A DNA stretch of 64,000 nt from Morella rubra (lineage: Eukaryota > Streptophyta > Magnoliopsida > Fagales > Myricaceae): contig CM025851.1 of assembly GCA_003952965.2 (NCBI GenBank), forward strand, positions 31,696,119 to 31,760,118, read 5' to 3'. This document shows, in pieces, positions 1 to 12,162 of the stretch (positions are counted from its first letter, which is position 1; every line of letters starts with the position of its first letter). The notes under the pieces are model-generated. The model was not told the origin of the DNA. It saw nothing but the letters and a program-made list of their open reading frames with translations, and searched no databases. The position numbers and the translations under genes are program-made.

Positions 1-2280
1 ACGCTTCGATGGCCATGCAAGCAGACAAATTAAGAAGTGGGGCAGATCTGAGTGACATTAAAAATGACAGTACTGGTTCAACCTAGCGTCTGTCACTCGT
101 CACTCGTATGTATTTTGAAAATATATGATGGCAGCTGTGGTGGTGAGGATTTGCATACGGGCAAAAAGTAGAAATATTCCTGAAAGTACGTAGTAGTATA
201 GAATATTTTTATTCACTAAAAGACATTAACAATTAGGGATATCCTGATCAGTCTAAGGATGAGTGAACGATCGAGCTTTAATTTACGAGGATTTGAATTT
301 TGGTCCATGGAAGTTTGGCAATGCGATTCCAAGGGCTCTTCTTGTCGCTCTTGATATGGCCGCGCGTCAAACAGCTGTACCAGTACGGCCTGGACTTATC
401 AACACGTTATTAGGACTCTAATGATGGGAATTGTCGAGGTTGGAAAATGATTACAAGATTCTGTAATACTGGTCAAAGATGTAATTATATAGAGAGGACA
501 ATAAGCAACAACAAATTATTTATACTGGAAATATATTATATATGGACAATGAGCTAGCGCGCCTATCATAATCGTGTCCCAATTATTAGTCTCTCTTCAT
601 GACTTGATAATCATTGTCTATATTTATGATCTGCTTTCAGTTTGTTCTATGGGTTGTAGTAATTATAGGTAGCACATGCATATATATAGATGTACGATAT
701 CATGGACAGGCGCACAGCTCATTGGGTGTTGGTCATCATGATTAGATTACATATTGTTACACTTTGCTAATTAGCCAAATATTGTACATGCATTAGATTA
801 GGAAAGAAGAATTACGGGGCAAAATTCAAGCTAGGACTAGTCTAGCTAGCTAGCTTAACTTGCTACAAGATATGTTACCAATAAGTAACAAGGAGATGGA
901 AACAGGTCCTTCGAATTTTAGAAACAGGAGATCCAATGAGCTAGAAAAACAAAACCATGTAGAATGACACTTGAAAGGCTCGTCGACACAATTGCCTAAA
1001 AGCCTCAAAAGATGCCGGATGTCAGTGTCAAAAAGATCAAGACCATGCATGTACTGGTCAAAAGTGCTGAGTGGACTCTTCTTTATAATCATTAGGGTGA
1101 TATCAATGATCGATATTCCAGTCTCAGATTAGATGAGGAAGTGAGTGGCAACCCATGACACTCAGTCACGGCCACGTATGGTACGTTCCAAAGATTTTAC
1201 AGGTCCTCAAAAGTGGATCGGCCTCGTCACTCCAATATTAATTACACTTAGCAGCAGTACTTAATTTTGAACCTTTTGCTCTTTGGCAAATCTGACAATA
1301 AACAGCGTGCAAAGAAGTGATCAAGAGATCCCTATAGGCAGTGGAACACAATTATATGTATACTTGTCAAGGCAACCCATACATTACGGCCTAATATTTC
1401 TGTTTCCTAGATTTTTAATTAATACAAGTCTTATATATGTGGTACATCTGAAATAATAGTTGAAAAAGGTTCTCTCTTTTATTTATTCAATGTAAGCTAG
1501 ATAAACTTATCACATATTCACATTACATTCAAGCTTTGATCGCACTAAGTTCCAGACCAACATGATAGGAATAGAATGAGCTGGGGGCCGGGCTAGCCAT
1601 ATGGTTAAGACTCCGGGAATAGTGGTTTATAGAAACTAATATTAGTACGTACCTAACCTCAAAAGTTGAAAATCAAGCTACCGAGAGTTTATAATATCAT
1701 TAAGGGCTTAATTTAAGCATTCAGAGGATCAATTTTCGAAAAATGTGTTAATATAATATTAGCAATTAAGTTGTTGATGCATTATAGCTAGCTTACCCTC
1801 TAAACAATTTAATCAATTTTCGAAAATGAAGCTTTGTGCAGGATACACCGCCCTTCAACAGAGAAACATGAAATATTTCATCCATCTCGCCATCGACGGG
1901 AAGCTTAATCCGACACTACTATAAGCTGCAGAAACAAAGACTTGCGTGATGCCGGAAAAATGCACTTCCTTCTCCGAGTTAAGTTATGGCCGGACCCATG
2001 CATTGACCCAATTGTTGCAACTGTATGGCGCATGGTGGATGATAGAGCTGCGGCATCCAAGCCGTCAAAGTTACAGTCAGCATTCCTGGCCTGTTGATTC
2101 ACCTGTTAATCAAAATGATTGATACGTCACTAATTTAATCTATCAAACGAATTTACGAAAGATATGTTCAAAGATTTGCTCGAATGATGTAAGTGACAAT
2201 TGATCATAGAGATCGTTGGTAGTGAAAAATTTAGCGAATAATAAATTTCTCAACTTTTTTAATTTTTGTAATTCGCTAAA
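1..2280. other. Intergenic DNA, no gene seen
   Basis: AT-rich sequence with no open frame longer than about 80 codons and no recognisable domain on either strand. It holds short simple stretches only, such as a ctagctagctag run near 842. A short inverted repeat (TTTAGCGAAT near 2230 and ATTCGCTAAA near 2271) could form a hairpin. I see no promoter or exon pattern that I can defend. Confidence 0.6.
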
Positions 2281-2418
2281 GACTGTGACAATTGACATTA
2301 GGAAAACGTCCTGTTAGGACCTATCGAGAACGGAATCAGGCTCTCTGAGGACTGTGACACTTGACATTAGGAAAACGTCGTGTTAAGACCTATCGAGAAC
2401 GGAATGAGGCTCTCTGAG
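2281..2418. repeat. 69-bp direct tandem repeat, two copies
   Basis: Units 2281-2349 and 2350-2418 are abutting direct copies, each starting GACTGTGACA and ending CTCTCTGAG. They differ at only about four or five positions, so the duplication is fairly recent. No open frame spans it and no known element family is recognised. Confidence 0.9.
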
Positions 2419-2859
2419 AGTTGCCTAAGTGCAAACTGTTTATTTTAAAGGACCACATATGGGGACTCTAATAATAACAAGCAACTGAACTCACATTCGA
2501 ATTTCGCGTAAATCTTTGTTCCTCCAAATAATAAGAGTGGGGGCCCAAAGCCCAAGCCCAAGCCCAAGAGTCTGGTAGATCAACAAGACCGTCACTTTGC
2601 GTGCTTAATAGCCCGTTATAGAAATCAAAATCTGGAATGCCAATACCTGGCGGATCCTTCTCTAAAATTGGAGTGTTGAGTTCCTTTACTTTCGTTAACT
2701 ACTTCTATTGTTTATGGTAAAAGATGGATAATTGTACCCGCACGTTTATTTTTCTCTGCGACTAAGTATATAGGTGGTTGTAATTCGTGAAAGCCTTCAA
2801 ATGCTCTACGAAAAATAGTCTATCAGATGAACAACCACTACAGGAATAAAGGCCTATAG

Positions 2860-3210
2860 CGGCGGCCGTACACCGCCGCTATAGGTTCCAAAACCGCTGC
2901 TATATCCTATAGCAGCGGTTTTTTAGCGGCGGTCGTGACCGCCGCTATATCTCCGTCGGCACAGCCCTATAACGGCGGTTGTGGAGACCGCTGGTGTATA
3001 CGTTGGCTATATAGCGGCGGTCACACAGCGGCGGTCGGACCGCCGCTATAGAGCCAACTTTTTGCCGCGGACGTCTGTAGCGGCGGCCAGGTGACCGCCG
3101 CTACATGTTTTTAGCGGCGGTCATGTGGTTATAGCGGCGGTTAGGTGACCGCCGCTATAACCCTTTACGTTGGTTTCACCTATAGCGGCGGTCAGTGACC
3201 GCTGCTATAG
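2860..3210. repeat. CACTA left subterminal repeat array
   Basis: Multiple direct and inverted copies of a core like TAGCGGCGGT with its complement ACCGCCGCTA, spaced by tens of bases. In plant CACTA elements such subterminal repeats bind the TnpA-type protein. The array is GC-rich against AT-rich surroundings and ends in a T/A homopolymer stretch near 3211-3236. Confidence 0.85.
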
Positions 3211-3440
3211 GTTTTTTTTTTTAAAAAAAAAAATTTTTTGGGTTATATTTTCCTACCATACAAATTTGATTAGAGATTGTAATTGATTAATGGAAAAAAA
3301 GAAAAGTGCAATAAAACAAAATATATTTCATTATAAGGAGGTCTTACAAGTTTTACATCAAACAAAAATAAGTTAATGGTATTTTCTCAGTAGACTAAAA
3401 GCTAACAAGTCATGACATTGAAGTACAAATAACTCTAAAT

Positions 3441-5371
3441 TTAATCCTGTCCACCTTCAGCACCATCTGCTCCTCCACTTTCTGCGTCATCGGCATTGTC
3501 TGCTATTACAATAATGTAAAATTAACAAACAGTAATGACATGAACAAAGCTAAAAGAGCTTCATAAATTCATAAAACTAAATTAATAACAGTATTCATTT
3601 ATGTTTGTATCTTACCAACACTTGTTTTCCGACTTGCATGAGATGATCTATGAATTGCTGGTGAAACCTGATTGTTATTGGGAACATCTTGGTATTGACG
3701 TTGCTCCTACAACAGTTATACAACCATTAATTAACTACGAAATATACATAAATAGAGTCAATAGTAATATTTAAGGATAAGTAAATAAAACTTTTACCCA
3801 AGCTTGTGCCATCATTTGTATTGTAGATTTTAGCGATGCTACTTCAGACTCCAACATCTGAACTCTATTTTCCATAAATACGGCTCTCTCGTTACTAGAG
3901 GATGTCGGCTGACTGTATCTTACGTTGGTGTTGGTAGGATGAGATGAAGGAGTTGGTCCTAATCCAACGCCGCGAATGCGACCATGTCGTTCTGGACCAA
4001 TTACTTGTGCATATCGGTCAGATGGTGACCAACCGATGCTGCCATCCACTCTAAATTCGTCAGAAGTTTGTGAACTTCCTGAATCGTTCAGTCCAATCTC
4101 CTCCATTCGCCTCTGAGAGAGTACAACGTACAATTAAATTTTGAATTAATATTCGCACATTGAAATCAATCTCCAATTGTAATAATGACATACTATTTTC
4201 TCTGCTACGTCCGGATTTATTGGAGATCCGTCAGAACGCATATGGACAGTTTTATATAAATCCGCTCGATTGATTGGAACTTGTTTCTCTTTTTCCTGCA
4301 TCACAAACACGAAATCGTGATGAAATTTTAAATTACAAATAAGAATGACAATGATAAGTACTATACTATTAAAGAAAGTAATGAAAGTACTACATACCAA
4401 TTCGTGAGCATAACGTGCGAAGCTCTTTGATCCTGCAGTGTGGACCGTCGTTTGGAGCGATCTATTTTGTTTTCCAGCATGACTTCGATGCTGTATTAAC
4501 ATCAAGACAGTTAAAATTTAATTGAAGTTATATTCCTAAAAATTATAATACGAATAAATAAATGTCATACCCGTCCTGCATCAGAATACCAAAAATCGAC
4601 TAATTTGCAAAATTGCTCTAAATTAACGTCTGTTGGAGCATTATTTTTCACATACTGAGGCGTAAAGGCCTCATCAAAATATTTGAGCTTTAAACTACAC
4701 TTGTAATTCCTCCATTTCTCTCCTAAATCTTTGAGGAACCAGCTCTTGACAATATCCCCCAATGGAGGCTCGGGGATTGTAAACCGTTTCTGCAAAATAT
4801 ACCCAAACAGTTAGGTGAGTCAATTATTAAATTCATATAGTTGAATAACAATTGTGACAAATAACCAAAATTATACCGTCATGAGGCTCCAACAGTCCTC
4901 TTTTATTGACATTGGGACTTTACGCCAATCCGCCGCATCTAGGGGGATTTGATTCGCAACACGGGCAACACAGCCAGTGAATTTGTTAAATATTCCCCTT
5001 CATCACCCAATGGTTGCCCATTGCCATTGAATTGTACTGGAATCAATTCGTCTTCCTTCAGATTCCAGACGTCCGTCATCCGCGTGCCGCCACGCACTTT
5101 CCGGACTTCAGTATGACCTGCACATTTAGCATGTGAAACGAAATCGAGTAACATATTAAACTTAGATTATCTCTATTGTGGTTATGAACATACCAATTAT
5201 TTCATTATCGTTCAAAGATTGATCATTGTCGGACGATGGCATCGTAGCCTGTTCTGAAGGATGCGCAGGTGGCTGTGACGGCGTCGCTTCTTGTGATGCC
5301 GTTGCTTCTTGTGATGGTGGCACAGGTGGCTGTGATGAAGAAGATATAGTCCTGAATCTCTTCCTCGTCAT
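3441..5371 (-). CDS. CACTA accessory protein, Transposase_24 (Ptta/En-Spm) type, several exons
   Basis: Proposed start is the ATG at 5371-5369 (MTRKRFRT...) and the stop is at 3443-3441 after ...AEGGQD. Recognisable pieces in order are a Pro/Gln/Ser-rich N-terminus with repeated SQEAT/SQPP units (5190-5371), a TDVWNLK...VQFNGNGQPLG segment (4880-5125) typical of plant transposase proteins before the conserved DWRKVP, a KWRNYKCSLKLKYFDEA segment (4565-4795), then YAHELV, ADLYKTVHMRSDG and a coiled-coil segment MENRVQMLESEVASLKS (3790-4133). This order fits the Ptta/En/Spm protein encoded next to TNP2 in plant CACTA elements. In the 4880-5125 exon the frame slips once: GEYLTNSLAVLPVL ends at a stop while the expected FTGCVARVANQIPLDAADWR runs in another frame. 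Several introns are inferred from GT/AG sites, but exon borders are approximate. Function would be binding of the subterminal repeats. Confidence 0.65.
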
Positions 5372-5505
5372 TGTACCTATACAATGTATTGACATGCATA
5401 AAAGTGATTTCAGCAATCAAATTGAACAATACAAAACACATTTCCTTAAACAAAACATCAACAAAACAATATATGGTAAATCTGAGCATGTAAGAAAAAA
5501 ATATT

Positions 5506-6589
5506 TCAATCACAAAAACAGAGACATATTTGACATACCATAGGAAATTCCTGAGGTATATCTAGTGTTGTTCCTTCCACCTCATTTCTAAACCACGTCA
5601 AATCATCGTGTACATTCTCGATGTTTTGCTCAACGTTGAAATTGTAAGGTTCATTTTCACAGTAGTCATCTATGTCGTCATCATTACCAGCATCAAACAC
5701 ATCTCTTGGTTTGGTCTTGACAACTACTTCCCAATTTGGATGTCTTTCATCTGCTACATAGTATACTTGAGATGCTTGTGGTGCCAAAATGAATGGATCA
5801 TCGCTTAATCGATCTCCAGTATGCACTAAACGCGAAAAATTAACAAGTTCGAATCCAAACTCATCAACTTTATATCCCCTACCAATAGCGGTATCAACCC
5901 AATCACATTTGAATAGTACAAAACATTCTGAATCAAAATAGTTTAACTCAATGATACTTATAATTCGCCCGTAATATGTGGTGCCCCCTTCAACAGTCAC
6001 ACATACTCCACTATTTTGAGTTGTTCTGCCTATTTCATTGTCTTTTGTACAAAATTCACACCATTATGTACATATCGGCTAAATGATCTAGCTTCGGGGT
6101 TTGGACCTTTAGCAAGCCATCGAACTCTATTTGGAAGTTGATGCTTCATCATCTCGTCCATATTTTGTACCTATTTTTCCTCGAACAACAAGTCAAGATT
6201 AAATTAATTGTAAGTTTCAAAGTAATCAGCCAATACAAAACATTTTAAACATAACACATACATAGTTTCGAAACCAGTCACAAAATTCATCCCTATGCAT
6301 CTTATCGATGACATAATCTGGTTGGTCGACTACTACGATTTCTTGCCTTCAATCGCTCCTTATGCATTCTACACATCGACAAAATTCTCGTCAAATTAAT
6401 TTCACCATCGATAAAAACATGTTGAATGAAATAGTTAGAAGTGTAACATCACTTACGTGCGAATTTGAATTAACTCATCGCAATTAAAAAGGATATATCG
6501 ATGAGCGTGCATACATGTTTTCATATCAAGACGAACAAATGATATTCCTCCCATAGTATCGTCTACATTTCTTGGTGATCTATTAAAGA
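5506..6589 (-). pseudogene. C-terminal part of a TNP2-type CACTA transposase (DUF4218 tail plus DUF4216)
   Basis: The frame at 5506-6000 reads VEGGTTYYGRIISIIELNYF then FKCDWVD and ends in acidic residues; this is the DUF4216 module that follows the catalytic domain in plant CACTA transposases. Upstream on the same strand are NRVRWLAKGPNPEARSFSRY (6060-6170), IDKMHRDEFCDWFRNY (6265-6330) and AHRYILFNCDEL near 6490, which match the linker and the DUF4218 tail. These upstream pieces lie in different frames and contain stops, so the copy is broken or spliced across poor sequence. The 5' part, which would hold the catalytic TNP2 domain, is cut off by the N gap. Confidence 0.65.
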
Positions 6590-6690
6590 NNNNNNNNNNN
6601 NNNNNNNNNNNNNNNNNNNNNNNNNNNNNNNNNNNNNNNNNNNNNNNNNNNNNNNNNNNNNNNNNNNNNNNNNNNNNNNNNNNNNNNNNN
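6590..6690. other. Assembly gap (101 N)
   Basis: A run of N inside the CACTA element, directly at the place where the TNP2 catalytic region should follow. The true size is unknown. Confidence 1.
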
Positions 6691-9600
6691 CTCGAATAAA
6701 TTCAAGTGTCGTCGCTACCACAATTCCAATTTTTGCTTCGGGCGTGTGGTGGTGGACAAGACAAATTTTGATGCAGGAGTTGTCATATGCTTGGAAAAGT
6801 GAGATGGAAGTTTAGTAATTAAGAATTTCACCACCTACCATTAATTTTCTCATAATATGAAGCATCACTTTTTGAATTTTTTTTTTGTCAAAGCTTCGAC
6901 ACTTTTTGACCACGATACTGTTATCTTTTAGAATGCAAAACATAAGTCTAATATACATATACTAATCTGTTCATTTTTTCTCAAATCTTTAAAAATGGAA
7001 AGTCCAATAGGGGTATATCGGTTGGACAGCATAAAAATTCTGATATAACCAAGATACATCCTGACTATAGGTTATTGAAAATAAACTTATAATATGGTCA
7101 AGGGGAGAAACAGGATGTGAGGCAAAGTCCACATAGCGAGCGACAATGAAGGACTATTATTCCTTCATTGGATTTAAGGGGAAGAAAACTAGGGATGAAT
7201 AGTGTTTTAGAACTCATTCTCAAAATTCCGATCAATCATGCACTCATATGATAATGGCAATAGAGTAAACTTACTAATTTATGGCAATTTTCTCATTTTA
7301 TTCCTAAACATAACAAAGCGTATATCGTCTGGCTCTATAGCACAAAACTAGTTCTCACTATGTTTGACTTCTCCTATGACTTCATATGAGTCTTTAATTC
7401 TTTATAAGATACTTGTTTGAAAGGTATGAATTCTGCCATGAGATGATTGGTATTCGAATTGTGTCTCTCGATTGGCATTAGACTTCTTCTCGTGCACCAA
7501 ATTATTGGGCTTCTTGTGTAATAGTCGATTTGGGGAAATTATGCAAGTTTCATGAGGATCCAGGAAAGAGAATCCGGAGTCATTAAAATAAGGAGTTTCA
7601 TACCGATCCATACTGAGGCACTTGTGTTATGCACATTTTTTTCATTTTATCACACGCATATATAGTAAAACTAACCTGTTCCCTTTAAAATCAATTGTTA
7701 GAAAACTTCATAATTGAAGGTATGCTAAGTGTGGATAAATATGATGCAGTGAGTCTGGCTTAACAGAATAGAAAATTTCTGACAATTTTTAGCAAAATTT
7801 ATATGAAACGCTCAAGGAGCATTGTAACCAATAATTATAATACAAGAGTCTTCTCTCGTTGTACCTGTTACTGGTTGAGAAACCACTCAACTATTTGTAT
7901 CCATGATACAATATTTTCTTAGCGATAGGTACAGAAGTACTCGTTATCATCATATTTAAGAAACGACATTTAGATTTGCCTTTGCCGAGTCAGGCTTATT
8001 AACCCACAGGGGCAAAATCTCTTTTCTTAACATACTTGGTCATCCTCCAGCTCTATCGTCGATTTGATACTTGTATCAGTAACATTTCAGAATATCTCTT
8101 CACGTCCAAACAATAAAGTGCGAGAGTACACGCAAAATACTTCATTTGGATCCCACAAACATATTTCAGTCATTGGCCACAGGTATATCTTTTATTCTTG
8201 TATTGCGAAACTGCGCTGTCGCCTCTTAGAGATCCACATAGATTTTACATTGTGGCCAGTCCTCTATTAATATTGGCAACGTTCACAATGCATTCTCATT
8301 CAGAGCGCATACCCGTATGTCAATGTTACACATTGATTACACGGAGGGGGTCAATTATGTCAAGATGCCCTCACGAACATAAAAAAGGACACTTTCTGCC
8401 ATACGCAAAATAAATTTATGTTGGTTTCTTAGAATTTGAAGATTCATTTTGAATATGAAGGAACATGATTGAGTGTATAAAAAACGAGGATTTATAGAAA
8501 AGCGTAAATTGTGAAAACTATTTAATGCTTAACTCCACATTCTCATCGCACAAGTATGCAAACCTGCCATAATAAGAAAATTAGTAAGACAAGGTAATGA
8601 TTCTGGAAAGGTTGTGACACAAATCTTGGGCTTCTTACAAAAATATAAGAGAGTCCTACAAACAATAACGTTGGTACAAATTAACCATCCAAGAAAACTT
8701 TAGTGCTAGCTATTTGTAAAAGTTTAGTGCTATAGCTGAATCGCGGTGATTTGAATGCTCAATATTCAGACAACACATCCAAAAGAGCTTGTCAGATTTG
8801 ATCTGAAGGCTTAGAGCCGAAAACCCATTAAAGAGGTGGTAGAACAATATCATATTCAGCTGTATTTATGTGTTATTGCAGTCGCTCACAGACCCAAAAG
8901 TACCCAGACAATACTTCTAGTCTCGAATAACCCATTATTAGCGTTATTCCGACGTTCCACCTTTCCAAATAAAATCCCAAACTTCTAATCTACTAGAAAA
9001 TCGGGGAAAAAAGAACAAGATCAGTGAAGGAAAGGAACACAAGATTGGAAAAAAGTTATCTAAAGAAGGCCAGTGTGGGATTCTTGAAGAATGGGAATTA
9101 TTATGTGGGCCAAAATTTCCTCATATTAGTTCGGCTCCAAAAGCAGGATATTATGGGATAAGAGAAAGGGTATTGAAGAATAATTGATTATTGTACTGAC
9201 ATAGATGGAAAGGAGCGGAGACAAAAAATTTAATAAAGTAATGACACAGACTATCAACATTTGCCAAAAACAAGAATTCATTACTGAAAACGACACAAAA
9301 GGGATGGTATGTCTTTGGGAGAGACTAATGTTCTACTTATAAACTTTTCGCAGAATCCGAGTAATTCATGATTTTAATTCTTGTGTAGAATCGTGTGATA
9401 TTACATTTTTGTTACGTATGATTCCATTTTTACAAAGAGAGATATATTTCTCTGAGCATGCAATATTTGATCACAACAATTCTACTACTTTGATTGTGAG
9501 ACAACGCATAAACTACATAAATTACTCAGAATGTCATTTGGAGTATTTGTTGCTGCAGTCCGAATTGCAATATAAGAGTTTGATTAAAGATGATGAATAT

Positions 9601-11784
9601 CTTTTTCGAAGACAAGACAATTTCTCCAATAAACGTCTATATGCAATATCTTTTCACAAAAATTCAGAGACTATTTGCAAGATTACTCTATTTGTATTTT
9701 CTTATCAAGCAAATAGGATAATACAAAAAAATATATATTTAGAGCAAGAATTATCAACGAATTTTAAGGAGTTAGAGTTGTGGTTTATGAACCATATAAA
9801 TTCATGGGATCAGATTATAGAGGTGGAATTTCAATATACAATACATTATGATTATCGGAGGCAGCAATGTAATTATTTCATATCAACATAGTTAGTAATG
9901 TTTAGGGAACGTGGGTAACATTGGTAGAAAGAATCTGGGTATGCAAGTAATGAGTAATTGGTGGCAGTGGTGACAATTCTCAAATTGCTGCAATAGAGTC
10001 ATTTATGAAGGGGTGAGATTTTCAGCAATTGTCAGTAATGACACATGTTACAACAAATTAGACAAAGAAGATAATGGAGTGGCATTGAAAACAAATATTA
10101 ACATTCTGATAACTCATAATGGCCAATCTGTAATACAAAGACATAAAATTGAAAACAAAACTGACAAAATTTTTAAGATTTCTTTTAAAGTGAGAATATG
10201 AAATAGTTTATCACTGAAACCATACGTGCGGTCATCTATAATATTTCTCTATCACCTAAAATATCAAATAAAATTCTGGTTTCAGCAACCGAATTTAAAT
10301 TCATTATCAGATATAATGTAATTGGTATACATAACCACTTCTAGATTTTCTCTATGCTAATATGTGTAACAAAGAAAATTCGAAAATTATGCAAATATAA
10401 TAGTAGTTAAATAGGTTTTGTAGAGTTTGAAAAGACTCAGAAGAATTAAACAAGAAAATATGATATTGAGTGTACAGGATTTCTATATAACCGAAGATAA
10501 AGTTTATTCAATCTCAAACTCTAACTACTACAAATTTTGCCTCCGCTCGAAGACTCGTTGATGAATTTAGCCCTGGAAATCAAAATAATGTTCATAACTT
10601 TTTTTCTCGCAACTTTCTCAGATTAATAATTATACCTGTATTCATGTAGATATTACATCGCTAATTACAAAACTTAAAATAATGCCACTGATTCAAGTAC
10701 TGACACCAATATCTTCTGAATAATTGAAGAGATTGTGAATCGCTTGCACGGAACGAGTGATCTAAAACCTCCTATACTCAACACTGAGATGATTAGTTAA
10801 AATGCACCTTTTATCTTGACAGTTGTATATAGATTCTCAAATGTAAATGTACAAAAGAGGAGGTAAGATTATTGTGGACAGTAGGGGTAATGTCAGCTAT
10901 AGAGGAGACAGCAGTATTCATAATTATAAAGCAAAGGACAATATTCCGTTAGATTAACAATATTGGTGACGAGTGGGCTGTTTGAACAAAGATAAGAACG
11001 CTGAAAAAAACATAGTTGAACCACCGGAGGAGCAGGGAGTAGTGGGTAAGAGGTGATACTTTGGAACGCAGAGATTGAGGGGAGGTAAGCTGTGTGTTTG
11101 GTTGAGTGGGAGAGGAGAGTGGATGTGGTGTTTTAGGACGACTTGGCCAGGACGAACTGTGTTTGGAGTGAGATGAGCGGTTTTGGTTCTATTTAATTTA
11201 ATATGTATATAATCAAGGACTCAGAATTTCGCTTTCAATTCCGCTGAGAACTCGTTATTGTCATGAGGATCATATTTAACATGTAGGGAGGAATTGATCC
11301 CCTCTTACTGGCAGTGCGACTGCGCTGCGCGGTTCATTGGTGGAGAAAGAAGTAGAGTAGGAATGAGGGGGGGTGCATGAAATTCTGTTGCGCGGAAGGC
11401 AGCACTTGGTTGGAACAGCGGGGCTCATGATATGAATACATAATAACAGAAGAATGGGAGCAGGACGGTAGTGGTTTTTTTAAAAAATTTTGTGCGTATG
11501 TTGAGCAGTTGATGGTTCATTTGTTTGTGAGTCCGATGCTTCATTTGAGAGGTTATGTGTATGGTAGAGATATACTGTGTGTCTTGAGTTATGTTTTTGG
11601 CGTGTAGTAGGGCGCTAGTTTGAGATACTGTGGTCCTTCAATATGCTTGACGCAATTTTTTTTGTTGGTAAGAGAAGGTCGTGATAAATATGAGAGCAAT
11701 GATTTTGGTTTTTAGTTACTTAGATTTGTTGTTTGGTTTTTAACTTTTATTTTATTGTCATATTTTCTTTATATATTGGCTTTT
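6691..11784. other. Unexplained block between gap and CACTA right end
   Basis: About 5 kb with no recognisable transposase motif on either strand, although it lies where TNP2 coding sequence would be expected. The longest frame is the 160-codon one at 9409-9891, listed separately. From about 11460 to 11760 the plus strand is unusually G/T-rich. The sequence is AT-rich elsewhere and lacks obvious repeats or gene-like exons. It may be the element's long 5' region, a nested insertion, low-quality gap-fill sequence or a mis-join. Confidence 0.4.
9409..9891 (+). CDS. Hypothetical 160-codon open frame, unrecognised
   Basis: The frame runs from MLRMIPFLQREIYF to CNYFIST at 9891. It is rich in Ile, Tyr, Asn and Gln, as expected of an AT-rich open frame, with no membrane segment, signal peptide or motif that I recognise. 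It lies in the unexplained part of the CACTA interval, on the strand opposite to the transposase remains. It is the longest frame for several kilobases, but chance is a realistic explanation. Confidence 0.15.
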   Translation: MLRMIPFLQREIYFSEHAIFDHNNSTTLIVRQRINYINYSECHLEYLLLQSELQYKSLIKDDEYLFRRQDNFSNKRLYAISFHKNSETICKITLFVFSYQANRIIQKNIYLEQELSTNFKELELWFMNHINSWDQIIEVEFQYTIHYDYRRQQCNYFIST

Positions 11785-12162
11785 AAGGGGGCGCGGGAAG
11801 AAAGGAAGGACAGAGAAAAAAGGGGGGGCGCGGGATTGGGCCAAGTAAATTTGGCCCTAAAGCGGTTTTTTACAACTTAAGCCTATAGCGGCGGGTCAGT
11901 GACCGCCGGCATATAGATTAGTCGTGGTGTTAATCATAGCGGGGTCAATGACGCGCTATAGAAACCGCTGCCATATAATAGCGGCGGTGCGCGCTATATT
12001 GCTACTTTGGTCTATAGCGGCGGTTTTTGACCGCCGCTATAGAGACCGCCGCTATAGTATATTTTCTTCGGTTTTGATAAACCGCCGGTATATAGGGCAT
12101 ATAGCGGCGGTTTTGGTGACGCCGCTAAAAAGACCGCCGTGTAGACCTGTTTTTTTGTAGTG

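Larger units (their letters stand above)
2836..12162 (-). mobile_element. CACTA (En/Spm) DNA transposon, internally gapped
   Basis: The left end reads CACTACAGGAATAAAGG from 2836 and the right end closes with TTTTTTTGTAGTG at 12162, so the termini are inverted CACTACA. The 3 bp AAC flank both sides (2833-2835 and 12163-12165), the 3-bp target duplication expected of CACTA elements. Subterminal DNA (2860-3210 and 11880-12140) is packed with TAGCGGCGGT / ACCGCCGCTA repeats in both orientations, the usual transposase-binding type of repeat. Minus-strand coding remains between 3441 and 6589 match the C-terminal part of a TNP2-type transposase and a Transposase_24 protein. The catalytic TNP2 region is not seen. 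A 101-N gap sits at 6590-6690, so length and continuity are uncertain. The right end recurs at 17973 because of the duplicated block. Confidence 0.85.

Noticed and set aside
2860-3210. CRISPR-like array of regularly repeated GC-rich units
   Set aside because: Units occur in both orientations, have irregular spacing and lie at the ends of a CACTA transposon. They are subterminal repeats in a plant genome.
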